Source: Rhizophlyctis rosea
Lineage: Eukaryota; Chytridiomycota; Chytridiomycetes; Rhizophlyctidales; Rhizophlyctidaceae
Assembly (NCBI GenBank): GCA_027596075.1
Contig: JADGJC010000224.1
Coordinates: 1-64,000, forward strand
Length of the DNA stretch: 64,000 nucleotides
Direction of reading: 5' to 3'
The position numbers were made by a program, and so were the translations under genes. Below, in pieces: positions 1-10,036 of this stretch; positions within the stretch are counted from its first letter, which is position 1, and every line of letters starts with the position of its first letter. The notes below the pieces were generated by a model. The model did not search any database. It was not told the origin of the DNA and saw only the letters and a list, made by a program, of their open reading frames with translations.

Positions 1-12
1 TGGCCTGGCCCT

Positions 13-78
13 GCTCCAGTAGCTCAAGGTAGAGCGCTGCTTCGGCAGTAGATGCTGGTTCAAATCCAGTCTGGGGTA
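13..78 (+). tRNA. tRNA-like element without an anticodon loop
   Basis: A 66-nt cloverleaf-like sequence. The acceptor arm (13-19 with 71-77) pairs over 7 bp with two G-U wobbles, with A78 as discriminator. The D-arm (22-25 with 32-35) encloses the A box, and the T-arm (54-58 with 66-70) has a 7-nt loop TTCAAAT and a good B box (GGTTCAAATCC). The anticodon arm is replaced by a 4-bp stem with a UUCG tetraloop (37-48), so no anticodon can be read. Possible readings are a tRNA pseudogene, the head of a tRNA-derived SINE, or a non-translating Pol III transcript. The arms are clear; the functional status is not. Confidence 0.45.
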
Positions 79-588
79 GTAATGATCTATATAGTCTGTA
101 AAACTTGTGTCCTCTGTCGTCCAACTTCCTTCATTTCCAATTTATATGACTACATAACGATGTCGTCTCCATGGCCTTATCTACTATGCAGCAAAACCAC
201 AGCCAAGGGAACGGGCTTGGCATCATGGGATAAATGCGAGTTGTTTCCACCAACACTGCCTTTCTGTAAACTATACCGAATGCATTATTGTTTGAAAGAT
301 GGGGCACTTCCTTGTGGGTAGGCAGGCACTAAATGAAAATTATTGATGGAAGCGTGGGACTGTGAAGCCTTCCGAAAATGCATTTGCTGATGTAATCAAC
401 CTGTCAATCTTGTAACTCCTTGTATGGTTATTTCAATCTCGTCACTGCGGCACTTGCGGGCCAGCGGCTACCATCCATGACTGTTAATGAGACTACCAGT
501 TTATAAATAGGCAAGACACACTTCAGTTCCCATTGCTCAAACACAACCCAGTTCAGTCTCCAGCCTCTCGGAAACCACCTCCTACACC
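79..588. other. Intergenic / promoter of the first gene
   Basis: No supportable gene. The only clear signal is the TATA-like box at 500-510 about 80 bp before the next start codon; short ORFs here lack any family resemblance. Confidence 0.5.
500..510 (+). promoter_or_regulatory. TATA box
   Basis: TTTATAAATAG lies 79-89 bp upstream of the ATG at 589, in AT-rich context followed by a C/A-rich leader; this suits a core promoter for the orphan gene. Confidence 0.55.
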
Positions 589-1449
589 ATGCCTCCCACC
601 GAACCTCCCTCATTACCTGCCCTGCCGTACTTCAATCCCACAACATTCGACCCAGCAACAGCTCCCGTAGTTGCTCTATTGGCAGAAGGACACGACGTTC
701 CCTGGAAGACCATAGCGATCCTATCCACCACGCAGCCTGATGACAACAACCAATATACTGTCCGCTATTTATCTGTAAAGCACATCTGCGAAGACTATTC
801 TCGTTGGGATGGCGGTCATATCATTGTTTCCGGACGGGACATGCGGTTGTCGGATCGGTTTTTGGAACGGGTGCGGGAGGTTATGGCGGGAGAGGACGGA
901 ACCGCGACCGAGGAAGTTAGTGACCCTCCAAAAACCCCAACAGACCTCGACTCAGACGGCTACGAATCCGACCATTCCGACACCCTCTGGTGGATGAAAC
1001 TTTCCAAAAACACCTACAAAACCATCCTTCCCACCACCATCACTCTCTCCAATACCACCACCGACCTCGGCTGGATCGAACTCCCCCAAGACGGACGATA
1101 CTACCTCCACCGCCTCTACACCGGCGACTGTCCCTTCGGAAACTGCGTAAACCACCTCGTATGTCCGGGCTGCACGCGCGGCGGATTCGACAGTGACCTG
1201 TTCGCTGGATGTGGAGTTGATGTGCGGTGTCCGGTTTGCATGGGGTATGAGGCGGCGAAGATGGATAGTGATTTTTGGAATGCGAATTATTGGGGTGGGG
1301 TTTTGAGTGATGAGCATGTAGGGGATATTGAGAGGTGTTTGAGGGAGTGGGTGGAGGATTTTAGGAGGATTTGGCCGGGTGGTGGGGAGGGAGAAGCGGA
1401 TGGGGATGAGGAGGTTGAGGAAGGCGGCGAGGAGATGGTGGTCGAATGA
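589..1449 (+). CDS. Orphan Cys-rich protein
   Basis: Single-exon ORF of 286 residues that I do not recognise. Residues 1-110 are mixed; about 111-132 are Asp/Ser/Pro-rich and probably disordered; about 180-222 hold a cysteine cluster (CPFGNC, CPGC, CGVDVRC, CPVC) that could bind one or two zinc ions; the C-terminus from about 265 is Gly/Glu-rich and acidic. There is no signal peptide or membrane segment, so it is likely intracellular. The ATG at 589 is the first in frame and follows a TATA-like box. Codon choice shifts from C-ending in the middle of the ORF to G/T-ending in the last 250 bp. The ORF is probably real; the function is unknown. Confidence 0.6.
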   Translation: MPPTEPPSLPALPYFNPTTFDPATAPVVALLAEGHDVPWKTIAILSTTQPDDNNQYTVRYLSVKHICEDYSRWDGGHIIVSGRDMRLSDRFLERVREVMAGEDGTATEEVSDPPKTPTDLDSDGYESDHSDTLWWMKLSKNTYKTILPTTITLSNTTTDLGWIELPQDGRYYLHRLYTGDCPFGNCVNHLVCPGCTRGGFDSDLFAGCGVDVRCPVCMGYEAAKMDSDFWNANYWGGVLSDEHVGDIERCLREWVEDFRRIWPGGGEGEADGDEEVEEGGEEMVVE

Positions 1450-2025
1450 TGCAGTGAATTCGAATATATTCTTTCAGATGTTTCTATGGAGTTCAAGCTG
1501 ATGATGAGGGTCAATATTACAGTGGCATAAGTGAAGATGGTCCAGATTCTGCAACCCCTATGCGTCACATAAATTTCGCAAATCCTGGAGAGCTTCGTTG
1601 TAATGGAGTCTCTTCCCTGATCACGAACGGTCCTAATGAAATTTTGAATGTGGCGGCTTCCTACATGCCCATCAATGACCATATGAACATGATGTGAATG
1701 TTCGAAAACGAAAACTGCACAACGCAAGGCTTTCCTGTAAGCACCACCCGAACATCTCAGTCATCTGACATTTCTCATCCAACGCAATGAATCCTTCAAG
1801 GGTGCAAAGGATCTCTTTTCCTCATGAAAAACCGTTATCCCAACTTCTGGATCTATAATTCCCCAGCGGGGAGTGTGATCCGCTTTTCGTGTACCTTGGA
1901 CTGTATTTACAAATGTAGTGAACTTCTCGGGTAAACTTCATCCGATCGTGGAAGTGGGGCAGTCGGCGCCGTCATAGCAGACTTTTCAATCCCTAATCAT
2001 CATCAACTTCAATGTGATAGGGCGC
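1450..2025. other. Convergent intergenic region
   Basis: Lies between the 3' ends of the orphan gene and SRP14. I see no gene; ORFs on the minus strand here are partly antisense to the orphan gene and look unlike protein. Confidence 0.5.
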
Positions 2026-2581
2026 TCAAGTTGTTGGCGCCTTCGGTTTCTTCACTTTCTTTGTCCGCTCCTTCTTCTTTAGTGAGTCCATGTGTAATCT
2101 GATGATGTTGGTATATGCCTCCTGGAATCTATCTGTGTCATTTGGATGAACCTATGTATAGCAGTCAGTTAGTCATCTTTGGGGTTGACACGTCAAGCCT
2201 GCCTAGCCCTCTCTCCAACTGAAACCCTCGTAAACAGGTGAGAGGCATACCAAAGTACTAATCTTCTTCTTCCCCCCTTTCCCGCAAACAGCACGAACAA
2301 GGCAAGGAAACTCCGTGTCCGGACTCGTCAGCACCTCCGGCGTCTCCTTTGCCTCCTTCTTCTTCACATGTGAAACTGTGGGTGGGGTGAGAATGTGGGA
2401 AAAAGTGTCATACTAGCTGATTCGGTGCTTACATCGCTTCATGGTGACATATACTGTGCCCTTATCTTTCGAGTTTTCATATAGTTTCGATAGACTCGAG
2501 AGGAACTACAGATGCATGTGAGTGGGACGTAAATTCTGAAGAACGCACCCGACTTACCTGGTCATTTGTAACGAGCCCCAT
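2026..2581 (-). CDS. SRP14: Signal recognition particle subunit SRP14
   Basis: Four exons on the minus strand (2558-2581, 2433-2505, 2251-2375, 2026-2151) encode 115 residues. SRP14 pairs with SRP9 in the Alu domain of the signal recognition particle and slows elongation while nascent secretory chains are targeted to the ER. Recognisable parts are the N-terminal helix, the strand GTVYVTMKR (compare GSVYITLKK in animals), the KKKISTL strand after the variable loop, the helix FQEAYTNIIRLHMDSLKKK and a basic Lys-rich tail. Length is slightly below the usual 110-150. All three introns are 55-100 bp with GT-AG ends and phases close exactly. The ATG at 2581 opens an 8-residue first exon (MGLVTNDQ) typical of the family. 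Upstream lies a divergent gene 548 bp away. Confidence 0.9.
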
Positions 2582-3129
2582 TTTGCGTTGCTCCAAGAAT
2601 CCAGTGACGTAAGTTCGGTGTATGTAGACTATAAGTACTGTACGAAGAAGTGGTGAATGCTTCACACAGCGAATAGGTCGCAATTTAGGCAGGAATGTGA
2701 TGGAAGTTGGTAGCAATTGCAGGCGAGGAAGAAGGCAGGCAAGAAGGCAGCGATTGCACCTGGCGATTGCACTGCCGATCCATTGAGTATGGCGCAGCAT
2801 CGTGAGTGATGGGACTGGTGATGACACGCGAAAGGGATGTCAATGAGCTTGCTCCACCACCAAAAGCAAGGCATTTGGCGGCAACTCTCTCTCCAGTCTC
2901 GATACTTGCTTTTTCTCACCAGATCTACATTACTTCGACTTCAACTTCCAAGGTATCTTCAAAAAAAACTCTCCTGTATGATGCATCCACGCAATGCAGA
3001 TGGACCCACCGAGGTCCCGCTGGAGCCTCTAAAACGGAATTCCGCAAACTTGCCAGGACATCTGGTATGGTTGTCAAGCCGGCCCTTGTCAACTTTTCGT
3101 TATTTAACTCCACGCTTTAGGGTGATATA
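2582..3129. promoter_or_regulatory. Bidirectional upstream region SRP14 / DUF98 gene
   Basis: 548 bp between two divergent starts. ORFs inside it have no family resemblance. No clear TATA box is seen on either side. Confidence 0.4.
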
Positions 3130-3857
3130 ATGTCCTCCAGGGAGACCACTGTTTTCTTACCCGACATATTCACCCCGATGGAGCGCGTCATATTGATGGC
3201 AAATGGCAATGTTCAACGGATACTAAGGTAGTGCACTCCCCTCTTTGTTTATTTACATTATGATCAAGCTGAAACCATATTGCGGTAGCGCTTACTACAA
3301 CTCATCAGTGACGGTGGTGATTTTGGAGAACCATAAGCTTGAGCTTGAACCGGATCAAGATCCAAGTGAGACTGTGTTCCGGCGGGAAGTTAATTTAGTG
3401 TGTTTGAAACAGGTATGCTCAATCAAACAGCCCAATTTATGAAGATACGCACAGACTGATGGATCGGCTCACAACAGGTCTGCTGCAATGCAAAAAGCAC
3501 AGTAACAATCACAAGCGGAGAATACTTGCACCTAATAGAGGAGCAAAAAGTTGGAATCGGTCAGCTCTTTCGGTACGTTGACACCACATATTGCATCACC
3601 GCTTACTCTAAGCTCGCATCTAATGCATCTCTCGCAGATACCTAAACATCCTCCCCGAATTCGAACTATGCCAAGTCGGTCGGACAGCAGAAACATTTTG
3701 GCGAGAATATGAACTAAGAAGTCCAGGAGTCACATGTCATATCGTGGAGGTGTTCCCACATGATGTATTCGAGATGAAACCAGATCCTGGCAGTCCTGTA
3801 CTGAGAAGATGGTCAAGCTCAATACGATTTCAAGATGGCATCACTTTTAAACCTTGA
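3130..3857 (+). CDS. DUF98 / chorismate-lyase-like protein
   Basis: Four exons (3130-3227, 3289-3412, 3478-3572, 3638-3857) give 178 residues with closed phases. The protein matches my memory of the DUF98 (chorismate lyase-like) family: an N-terminal helix with FTPMERVILMANGNVQRIL, a strand-rich middle with REVNLVC and STVTITSG, then KVGIGQLFRYLNILPEFEL, a GRTAETFWREYEL segment and a VTCHIVEVFPHDVF end. In bacteria and plastids such proteins remove pyruvate from chorismate or related ligands; most fungal members are uncharacterised, so the substrate here is unknown. No targeting peptide is evident. The ATG at 3130 is followed directly by the conserved region. Length agrees with the family (about 150-200). 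Family call moderate, function inferred only. Confidence 0.6.
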
Positions 3858-4316
3858 ACATGGACCGTTGTGGAACGTTTGGACCTCATGGCTCTTTCAT
3901 ATGGTTTCCCATTCCACTCTGGCCGCGAATCTCAGGGCGAATCGGAGGAAAGCAGACTATTGGCAAGTCGTTCAAAGGGAACGGCAGCAAGCATCACATA
4001 TCATCTTCGCGGCATAACTCCACCGATGCACATCTCACCGGACCAACACCACGCCCGCAATGATGCATTGCGTTGCAACCACCCAGCAGGATCACCGTGT
4101 TCATCTTGTCTCCTCTGCGGCCAGGAAAGAAATATCGGAAGCAAATTATTGTGCAAAGCATGTTTTGTTATTTGGTTTTCTGCTATGGTTTACCTAACTG
4201 CAATTTTGATGAATTTGTTGACACCCTATGCCGTTGGAACATCCCCTCCAGCCCTATCATCGGGAGCAGGGGTTTGATGAACCCTACTCTCCCGCCCGTT
4301 CCTCTTCTACACCAAC
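3858..4316. other. Convergent intergenic region
   Basis: 3' flanks of the DUF98 gene and the RNase H-like gene. Overlapping ORFs up to 135 codons exist but show no domain or splice logic; probably 3' UTR. Confidence 0.45.
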
Positions 4317-6575
4317 TTATGGACTGAGGACCTCCTCCAGAACAGGTTCGTCCAGACTGCCCTCCTTAGGACCTTTTGTCTCCCTGAACGACGCCTCCTC
4401 CGCCCACTCCCCCTCTCCACCATCTCCCGAAGCCTTCCCGTTCTTCTTGCCAGCCTTTCCCTTCTTTTCCTGGCCACCCTTCCTGTTTGCCGGAATCAAA
4501 TCCTGGATGAAATCAAAGGGCACGCGAGCCGATTCAGGCGGCGCTTCAGCCGCCCCGTCAGAATGCCTCTCAAAGGGAGAGGGAGGGGGGATGTCATCCT
4601 TGCGTGGTTTTCCCGTCTTTCCGGCGATGCTTTGTGGGAGCGCTTGGACGGGATCGCCGCTCGCGTTCACGTTGGGCCAGATGCTGACGTTGCGCAAGGG
4701 GGAGGAGGGTTTGGGTGGCGACGAGGGCTTGGATTTCGGCTCCGTGTGCACTTCGGTTTCTTCTGGTTCGTCGGTAGTGGTCACCGGATTGTTTCTTTTG
4801 GGGCGGAAAAAGGCGTCGGTGAGCTGATTTATGAAAAGAACGTGTTGAATCAGAAAATGGAAACCATCATTTGAGAACCGTCCACTTCCCACCTGGGCGA
4901 TCTCCAACAACGCTGGGGTCGATGCCGGATCCACTGGGATGATCATTGGATATCTCCAAGTCCCACCCTCCTCTGGCACTCTGTTGGACGAAGCATCTTC
5001 CGATGGTGACTTTTTGGGCGGCTTGTGCGGGGATGGCGACTTCTTGGGTGAATTCTCCGGCTTGTGCGGCGATTCAGTCCTGTCACAATTCTTCTTCTTT
5101 GACTTTTTCGCCTTCTTTTTCTTCTTGATAGCTCCCCCTTTCTTCATTGCAACGCTTGCTTCCTCCGCCCCAGAAACGTCCCCGGCAGCCCCGTCCCCGT
5201 CAGCGGCATCGTCCAGAGTGGTATCCACAACATCAGATTGACCCTCCTGAGCTGACGCTGCTGCTCCTGTCAAGCCAGGTGCTGCATGTAACGAATTATC
5301 TTTTGGTGACGTGGTGCCGGACTCCCAAAAAGATGATGTGGTGTCGGACGAGTCCAAACCGATCGTCGAGTCCATGGAACGGAACACGTTCTCAATTCCA
5401 GTCTGTTTGGCCGTCAGATGGGTGTTGGCTGTCAGGTCCGGTGTGCTCTTGCTCTGTTGGTGTTCGCCTTCTTGTCCGGCTGGAAGGTCGGATGTGAGAC
5501 GCACTGACTGCCAAAACTTGTGGCCGCGGTAGGTGGTTGGAAAGATGCTAGCCTCGAACTTTGCACCCAGTGAGTTGGCCTGAGCTGCTTCTCCGAACAC
5601 ATCGTTCACAAACGCACTACTGTTGCAAGCCAAGTGTACGGGCACGGGCAGACCCACCACCACCAAAACGTTGGTGTACGTCAGCTTCTTGGCTTTGCCT
5701 ACTCCTTGCTGCACAAGCACGTCCATGGTGATGGAATTCAAGACACCAAGGATGGGATTTTGGCCGGGATGGATGACGTGCAGTGGTGAGGGATCGTCAA
5801 GATTGTGAAGGGTGTCAGGACCCAGAGCTTCAGCAAGGAATTGTCCATCGATCATGGTGATGCTGTCGCTGGTTGCACACATGTAATCGGTTGACGCGTA
5901 GACAGTGTTCTCTTTGATTCGGACTTGCAGTGCGAACGTCAGGTTCGGGGAGTACGTTGCGAAGGAGGAGGGTGGAGGAGGCCCATGGATGGTCGACGTC
6001 GCGATGGCGTAAAGGTCGGCACTCTCGTCGGAAGGGTCGTGGACGAAGGATACTTCGGCAAACTTGGATGCGAGCGCGGTGGCTATGGCATAGTACGTCT
6101 GTAAACTTGGGTGGTCGGCGGTGCGATTGCCAAGCAGCTGTTGCACTGTTTCTGAGTTGCTTCTGACGACAACAACAGCCTTTTCGGGTCTAATGAAACG
6201 AAGTTCACGAAGCAGTGCGCGCAGTCCATCAATAAGAGCAAAGTACTCGGGAGCTTCTTCGGCGGCAGGCTCAGTTGCGATGACCCCGCTTCGTTGGAAG
6301 ATCACAACGGGGTTTTGTTCGTTCGCCCCATAGTATCCGACAACACCCCAGGCGCTGAGACCAGATTTGAGTAAGTTGTCGACAGCTCCAAAAAAGAGCT
6401 GGAATTCAGGTCGCCGTGCCGTCATTGCACAGGTAGTGGCGGTCTCCAATTCGGATGCGTCCAGATCTGCGAAAGGAACGAAGATGGGGGGAAAAAAGAT
6501 CTTGGGCCGTGGGAATCCTCGACTCAAGCACGCGCATGGCGCAGTCATTTCTCTTGGACTGTGCCTCCCAAACAT
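4317..6575 (-). CDS. Large protein with degenerate RNase H-like domain
   Basis: Long minus-strand ORF, about 752 residues from the ATG at 6575 (start uncertain: the upstream part also contains a good acceptor near 6470). Residues about 55-200 resemble the RNase H fold of the plant/retroelement type (EYFALIDGLRALL helix, SETVQQLL helix, and DESADLYAIA end). Two of the four expected acidic positions look lost: the first strand reads FFGAVD and the second motif reads RSNSE. From about residue 380 the chain is low-complexity, with a Lys run and repeats of SPHKP/KKSPS, and ends in charged tails. A 69-bp stretch (4824-4892) has intron ends and a multiple-of-three length, so it may be spliced out or kept. 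Likely nuclear; not part of a visible retroelement. Confidence 0.55.
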   Translation of the reverse strand: MFGRHSPREMTAPCACLSRGFPRPKIFFPPIFVPFADLDASELETATTCAMTARRPEFQLFFGAVDNLLKSGLSAWGVVGYYGANEQNPVVIFQRSGVIATEPAAEEAPEYFALIDGLRALLRELRFIRPEKAVVVVRSNSETVQQLLGNRTADHPSLQTYYAIATALASKFAEVSFVHDPSDESADLYAIATSTIHGPPPPSSFATYSPNLTFALQVRIKENTVYASTDYMCATSDSITMIDGQFLAEALGPDTLHNLDDPSPLHVIHPGQNPILGVLNSITMDVLVQQGVGKAKKLTYTNVLVVVGLPVPVHLACNSSAFVNDVFGEAAQANSLGAKFEASIFPTTYRGHKFWQSVRLTSDLPAGQEGEHQQSKSTPDLTANTHLTAKQTGIENVFRSMDSTIGLDSSDTTSSFWESGTTSPKDNSLHAAPGLTGAAASAQEGQSDVVDTTLDDAADGDGAAGDVSGAEEASVAMKKGGAIKKKKKAKKSKKKNCDRTESPHKPENSPKKSPSPHKPPKKSPSEDASSNRVPEEGGTWRYPMIIPVDPASTPALLEIAQVGSGRFSNDGFHFLIQHVLFINQLTDAFFRPKRNNPVTTTDEPEETEVHTEPKSKPSSPPKPSSPLRNVSIWPNVNASGDPVQALPQSIAGKTGKPRKDDIPPPSPFERHSDGAAEAPPESARVPFDFIQDLIPANRKGGQEKKGKAGKKNGKASGDGGEGEWAEEASFRETKGPKEGSLDEPVLEEVLSP
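4824..4892 (-). other. Possible in-frame optional intron
   Basis: On the minus strand the segment begins GTGGGAAG and ends ATAAATCAG, is 69 bp (23 codons) and has no stop in frame. Removing it joins LLEIAQ to LTDAFF. Reading through also keeps the frame, so either isoform is possible. Confidence 0.4.
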
Positions 6576-6805
6576 CTTTAGCAATGTGACAAATCGCAAT
6601 GTAACTTACCCAAATTATATTTGCATTTTGAAGGTAATCAATCGTCAGTATTGATTCACGTTTTGTCTGGTGACTGAGCACATGGAGGTAATCTTCACCG
6701 ACATGGTATACACATTGATATTAACAAAGTAAAACAAATCGTACAAATATATGATCAGATATGAACCTCATTGAGGCTAAGTGTGCTAAGCTCTCACGAA
6801 CTATC

Positions 6806-7737
6806 TTACACCTTGTGCATCAAGGGTTGTTGAACAGGAGCAACGTAACCTTGAGGGGCGGCATGCTGGCGACGCTTGAGGGAAACGGCAGCGGCGATGA
6901 TGGAAAGAATCAAGAAGATGCTGACAATGGCCACAGAGATAATGGCCCATTTGCGGGAAGCCATGAACGCGTTGGCGCCCTTTTCCTGGCAGTAGGGACC
7001 TTGTGCCTCGGAGGAAGAACGGTCCGCGCAAATGTTTGTGATGGTGGTGGTGCTGTTGTCAAAGATGACGTGGGGACCAGTGTAGGCATCTTGGTAAGAC
7101 GTCCAACCGCAGCAGTCAAAGGCAACCTGGAGAAGGTCTGATAGTCGATGTGAGCTTGTTGTTCATGTGGTGCATCGATAGTTCTAGTACACTTACCCTT
7201 GTCTTGCACTGAGGCGGCAGCCCATTGAGCAGATGAGATGCTGTTCCATTCTCCAACCTCGTTGTGGATCTTGTAGATGCCGTATGCACCTCCGCCGATT
7301 GTGGCAAGCTACAGGCATGATCGATAAGAAATCCAACTTCCGATGGGACGAGGGTGTCAGCAATAACTTACCACAGCCAGAACGAGGGCGAATATGTACA
7401 ACTTCAAAGCACCGCCAGATCGAGTGCAACCACCAACGCATCCCACGATCGATGTAACCGCCAAGTACGCGCCCACACCCAATAAAACTGCAGAGGTTGG
7501 GTAAATCAGTACATGGATGGTCGAAGAGATGATTGTGCAATGTCATTACTTACTGCCAGCCAATAACCTCCAGTCATAATGCATCCACAAAAAGTCCGAC
7601 GAATCACTGTTACTGTTGAGTCCGGCAAACGACTTCCACCACAGAGCACCCGCGGTCACGAGACCACCCCCCAAACAGAGCAGAACAAAGTTCACGAGGA
7701 TAAGCCAAATCCGGCCGAGGATGGATGCGCAGGACAT
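6806..7737 (-). CDS. Tetraspanin family membrane protein
   Basis: Four exons (7554-7737, 7372-7487, 7197-7308, 6806-7137) with matching phases, about 247 residues. It shows the tetraspanin plan: short N-terminus (MSCAS), TM1 (IWLILVNFVLLCLGGGLV), a short extracellular loop, TM2 (LLGVGAYLAVTSIVGCVGGC), TM3 (LYIFALVLAVLATIGGG), a large extracellular loop containing the diagnostic CCG (FDCCGW) and further cysteines (NICADR, PYCQEK), and TM4 (WAIISVAIVSIFLILSIIAA) with a short cytosolic tail. Tetraspanins organise membrane microdomains; in fungi they act in polarised growth and host penetration. The ATG at 7737 is the first in frame; the reading frame upstream of it lacks one. Confidence 0.85.
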
Positions 7738-8462
7738 GTTGATTGAATTGAAGTGGAAAATTGACGTGAGGTTTTGCTGGACGAACGGGTTTTGGAGTTC
7801 CAAGAATTGAGGGGTGGGATGTTTTTATCAGCTTTTCAAACCAGCTTGTGTTCATTCAAAATCAGATGAAAAGCTCGTCAGGAACACGAGGGCCGGTATC
7901 CGGCGCGAATGGTGGCTTGGCGAATTTGGCCCGCACAACCAGCCGCAACTCTGAAACCTCCGTTCCCGTCACACAAGAAGTTGCTTTTTAGCCAAGATGT
8001 ATGTCAAATTGCAGCCCCATCAGAGGCAGTGCATCCTGTTGCCTCCGGGCCACTTTGTCTTCGGACGAAACCTTTTTGTTTCAGCTCTGGGCCGCTTGTT
8101 GTGGGAAGACTCGCCAATTCAAGACATGTTTGTCGCTTGTGCACATTGACGAGACTGCCTCATGTTTCTGACCACTCTGACTTCAAAAGCACAAGGTTTG
8201 AAGGCGCTGGCCATTGAAACGCACAGTGCCAGACATTCTGAGATTGCTCACTCAGTGCCGTCAATCCGGCGTGAGCGCTCACTGCATTACAAGTATTTCA
8301 GGATTTCATTCCTACACATCGCCAGGGTCTTGCGCGGAGTATGTAGAAGGCGCAGTACGATGACTGTTCCGTAAATGTGGTTGTGATCCACACAGGATGC
8401 ACATAACATTTTTACAAGTTAAAACTACATATTACTACATCCTGCATGGGGTAATGGACGTC
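7738..8462. other. Intergenic region with a 12-bp palindrome
   Basis: 725 bp upstream of the tetraspanin and downstream of the Crinkler-like gene. No gene seen. The perfect palindrome GTGAGCGCTCAC at 8271-8282 is the only structure noticed. Confidence 0.45.
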
Positions 8463-9628
8463 TCAGTCTATTTGCTGAGGTCTGCCTTGTAAAGTTGCAG
8501 GAGTCGTGGTCGGACTGGTAGTATATGCCTTACGACAAACATGAAGCAAATGACTATACACCTCAACCACTCCCTTCCATTCCACATTTCCTTTCCCATC
8601 CCCTTTGACATCTGCCACTAGTGGTTTGCTAGTAACCTGCAACTTGCCGTCCTGATCAACGTGGCAAAACCCCCAGAGAACACCATTGGTGAGAACACCC
8701 CAGACAATGCGGTTTGCCTTCCCTTTATCCCTCCGCTTCTTATGGATCGCAGCCGCGCCCGCTGCCAATTGCCGGAAATCTTCCTCATCCCACGCTACTT
8801 TGGCCTCCACAACCAAAAGATGTGTATCGTCTGGTGGACTGGTTTGCAATTCCAACCGCTTGCCCCCCGCGTGCCCGACAAGATAATCAGGACGCCCTGA
8901 AAGGGCACGACGACCCGCCGGCGTATCCTCTGAAACATTAACAGTTCGCTCAGTATATGGACGTAGGAGACAATGGAATTCGTTGCGTTTCAAGACCGAT
9001 ATCAATATGGCATCGATGTAAGTTCTTCGATTTGTTTCCGAGGATAATGGCCAAAAACTGCTTAGGTATCCTAATGTCTCAACTACAGGAGATCAGCAAC
9101 TATTCGTGTCAGCATTGTCCCAAACCAAAACAGCGGGATCGCGTACTCAGCCACGCATCCTTCTCCTTTTCTAACTCAACATTCTTGAAATCCAAATACC
9201 CGTCATACTCGCATCCGGTCGTCTCCTGGATATGCTCATATGTGGTTTCACCGAAAGGCATTGAAACAGCGATTTCTGTCGACACAGGTGTTAAGTTCAA
9301 ATTAACGAAAGGACAAGCAAAGAAACTATTAAATAAGCAAAGCTTCCATTGAGGAACGAGTCACCATACTTTGGGAACCAGCGACGGCTACCATGGACCC
9401 AGGTGTAAAGACTTCGTCGGAGAAGCCCTTTTTTTTCTTTGAGGTAACTTCTTCTGTTCGTTCTGGATTTTCCAGGACCTTGAATATGGAGCCGACTTTG
9501 AGAGCCTCTAAAGCTTCTGGCATGTGCAGGCGGCCGTTGGTATGGGAAACTGAGACGACACTTTCAGTGACGAATGCGCCAGCCTTGTTCTTGACGACTA
9601 ACGCCAAGAAAATCTTATCTTCCAGCAT
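8463..9628 (-). CDS. Crinkler-like protein with PD-(D/E)XK nuclease domain
   Basis: Three exons (9370-9628, 9126-9275, 8463-9082) close in phase to 342 residues. The C-terminal half fits a restriction-endonuclease-like core as found in Crinkler (CRN) family proteins of chytrids, oomycetes and mycorrhizal fungi: a helix NRRTYIDAILISVLKR, Asp202 in SGRPDYLVG, then Glu229-x-Lys231 in VVEAK, Gln241 in the following helix, and strands RIVWGVLTNG and WGFCHVD. The first 86 residues form a small beta-rich region I cannot match to the classic LFLAK/HVLVxxP header, and no secretion signal is seen. CRN nucleases act in the nucleus, of the host or of the producer itself. The ATG at 9628 is the best start, though an upstream exon is possible. 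Core call good, family name less so. Confidence 0.58.
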
Positions 9629-10036
9629 AGCTGGCGGCGTAGTGGGCGAAGAAAATGTTTGTGGGAGTCAGGACAGCTTATTAATCAGTGACAAACAGGG
9701 TTGGATTGACGTTGGAGATTGAGAGAAGGTAGCTATTGATGGTAGAAGGGGTGAAGCACAGGCATGATGGAAGCGGACGAAGGAGGACCAAGGTGCAACT
9801 TGAAGGCTATCCCCCGTCTCTTCGTACCACAAAGAGTGGCGGTTGTGGCTGAGTGCCATCGTGATCATCATTTTGATCCTGGAAAGGCCTTTTATGTCTG
9901 AACGGAACCAATACAACCTCCTCCGCGCTCCAATGCTCTAATACTTCGTTCTAATACTTCGTTCACACTCAAAATTTGTGCGATCTGCACCCCCAACCAG
10001 CCACACCCTTTACAGCTCTCACTGAAACGCGCAACC
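9629..10036. promoter_or_regulatory. Bidirectional upstream region Crinkler-like / OST5
   Basis: 408 bp between divergent starts. It holds an exact 13-bp tandem duplication at 9938-9963, 75-100 bp before the OST5 ATG. No other signal is clear. Confidence 0.4.
9938..9963. repeat. 13-bp tandem duplication
   Basis: CTAATACTTCGTT occurs twice back to back (9938-9950 and 9951-9963) in the OST5 promoter region. Confidence 0.9.

Noticed and set aside
952..1727. Minus-strand ORFs opposite and beyond the orphan gene
   Set aside because: Shadows of the coding strand without ATG in good context or family resemblance.
4317..6575. Retrotransposon origin for the RNase H-like gene
   Set aside because: No reverse transcriptase, integrase or terminal repeats nearby.
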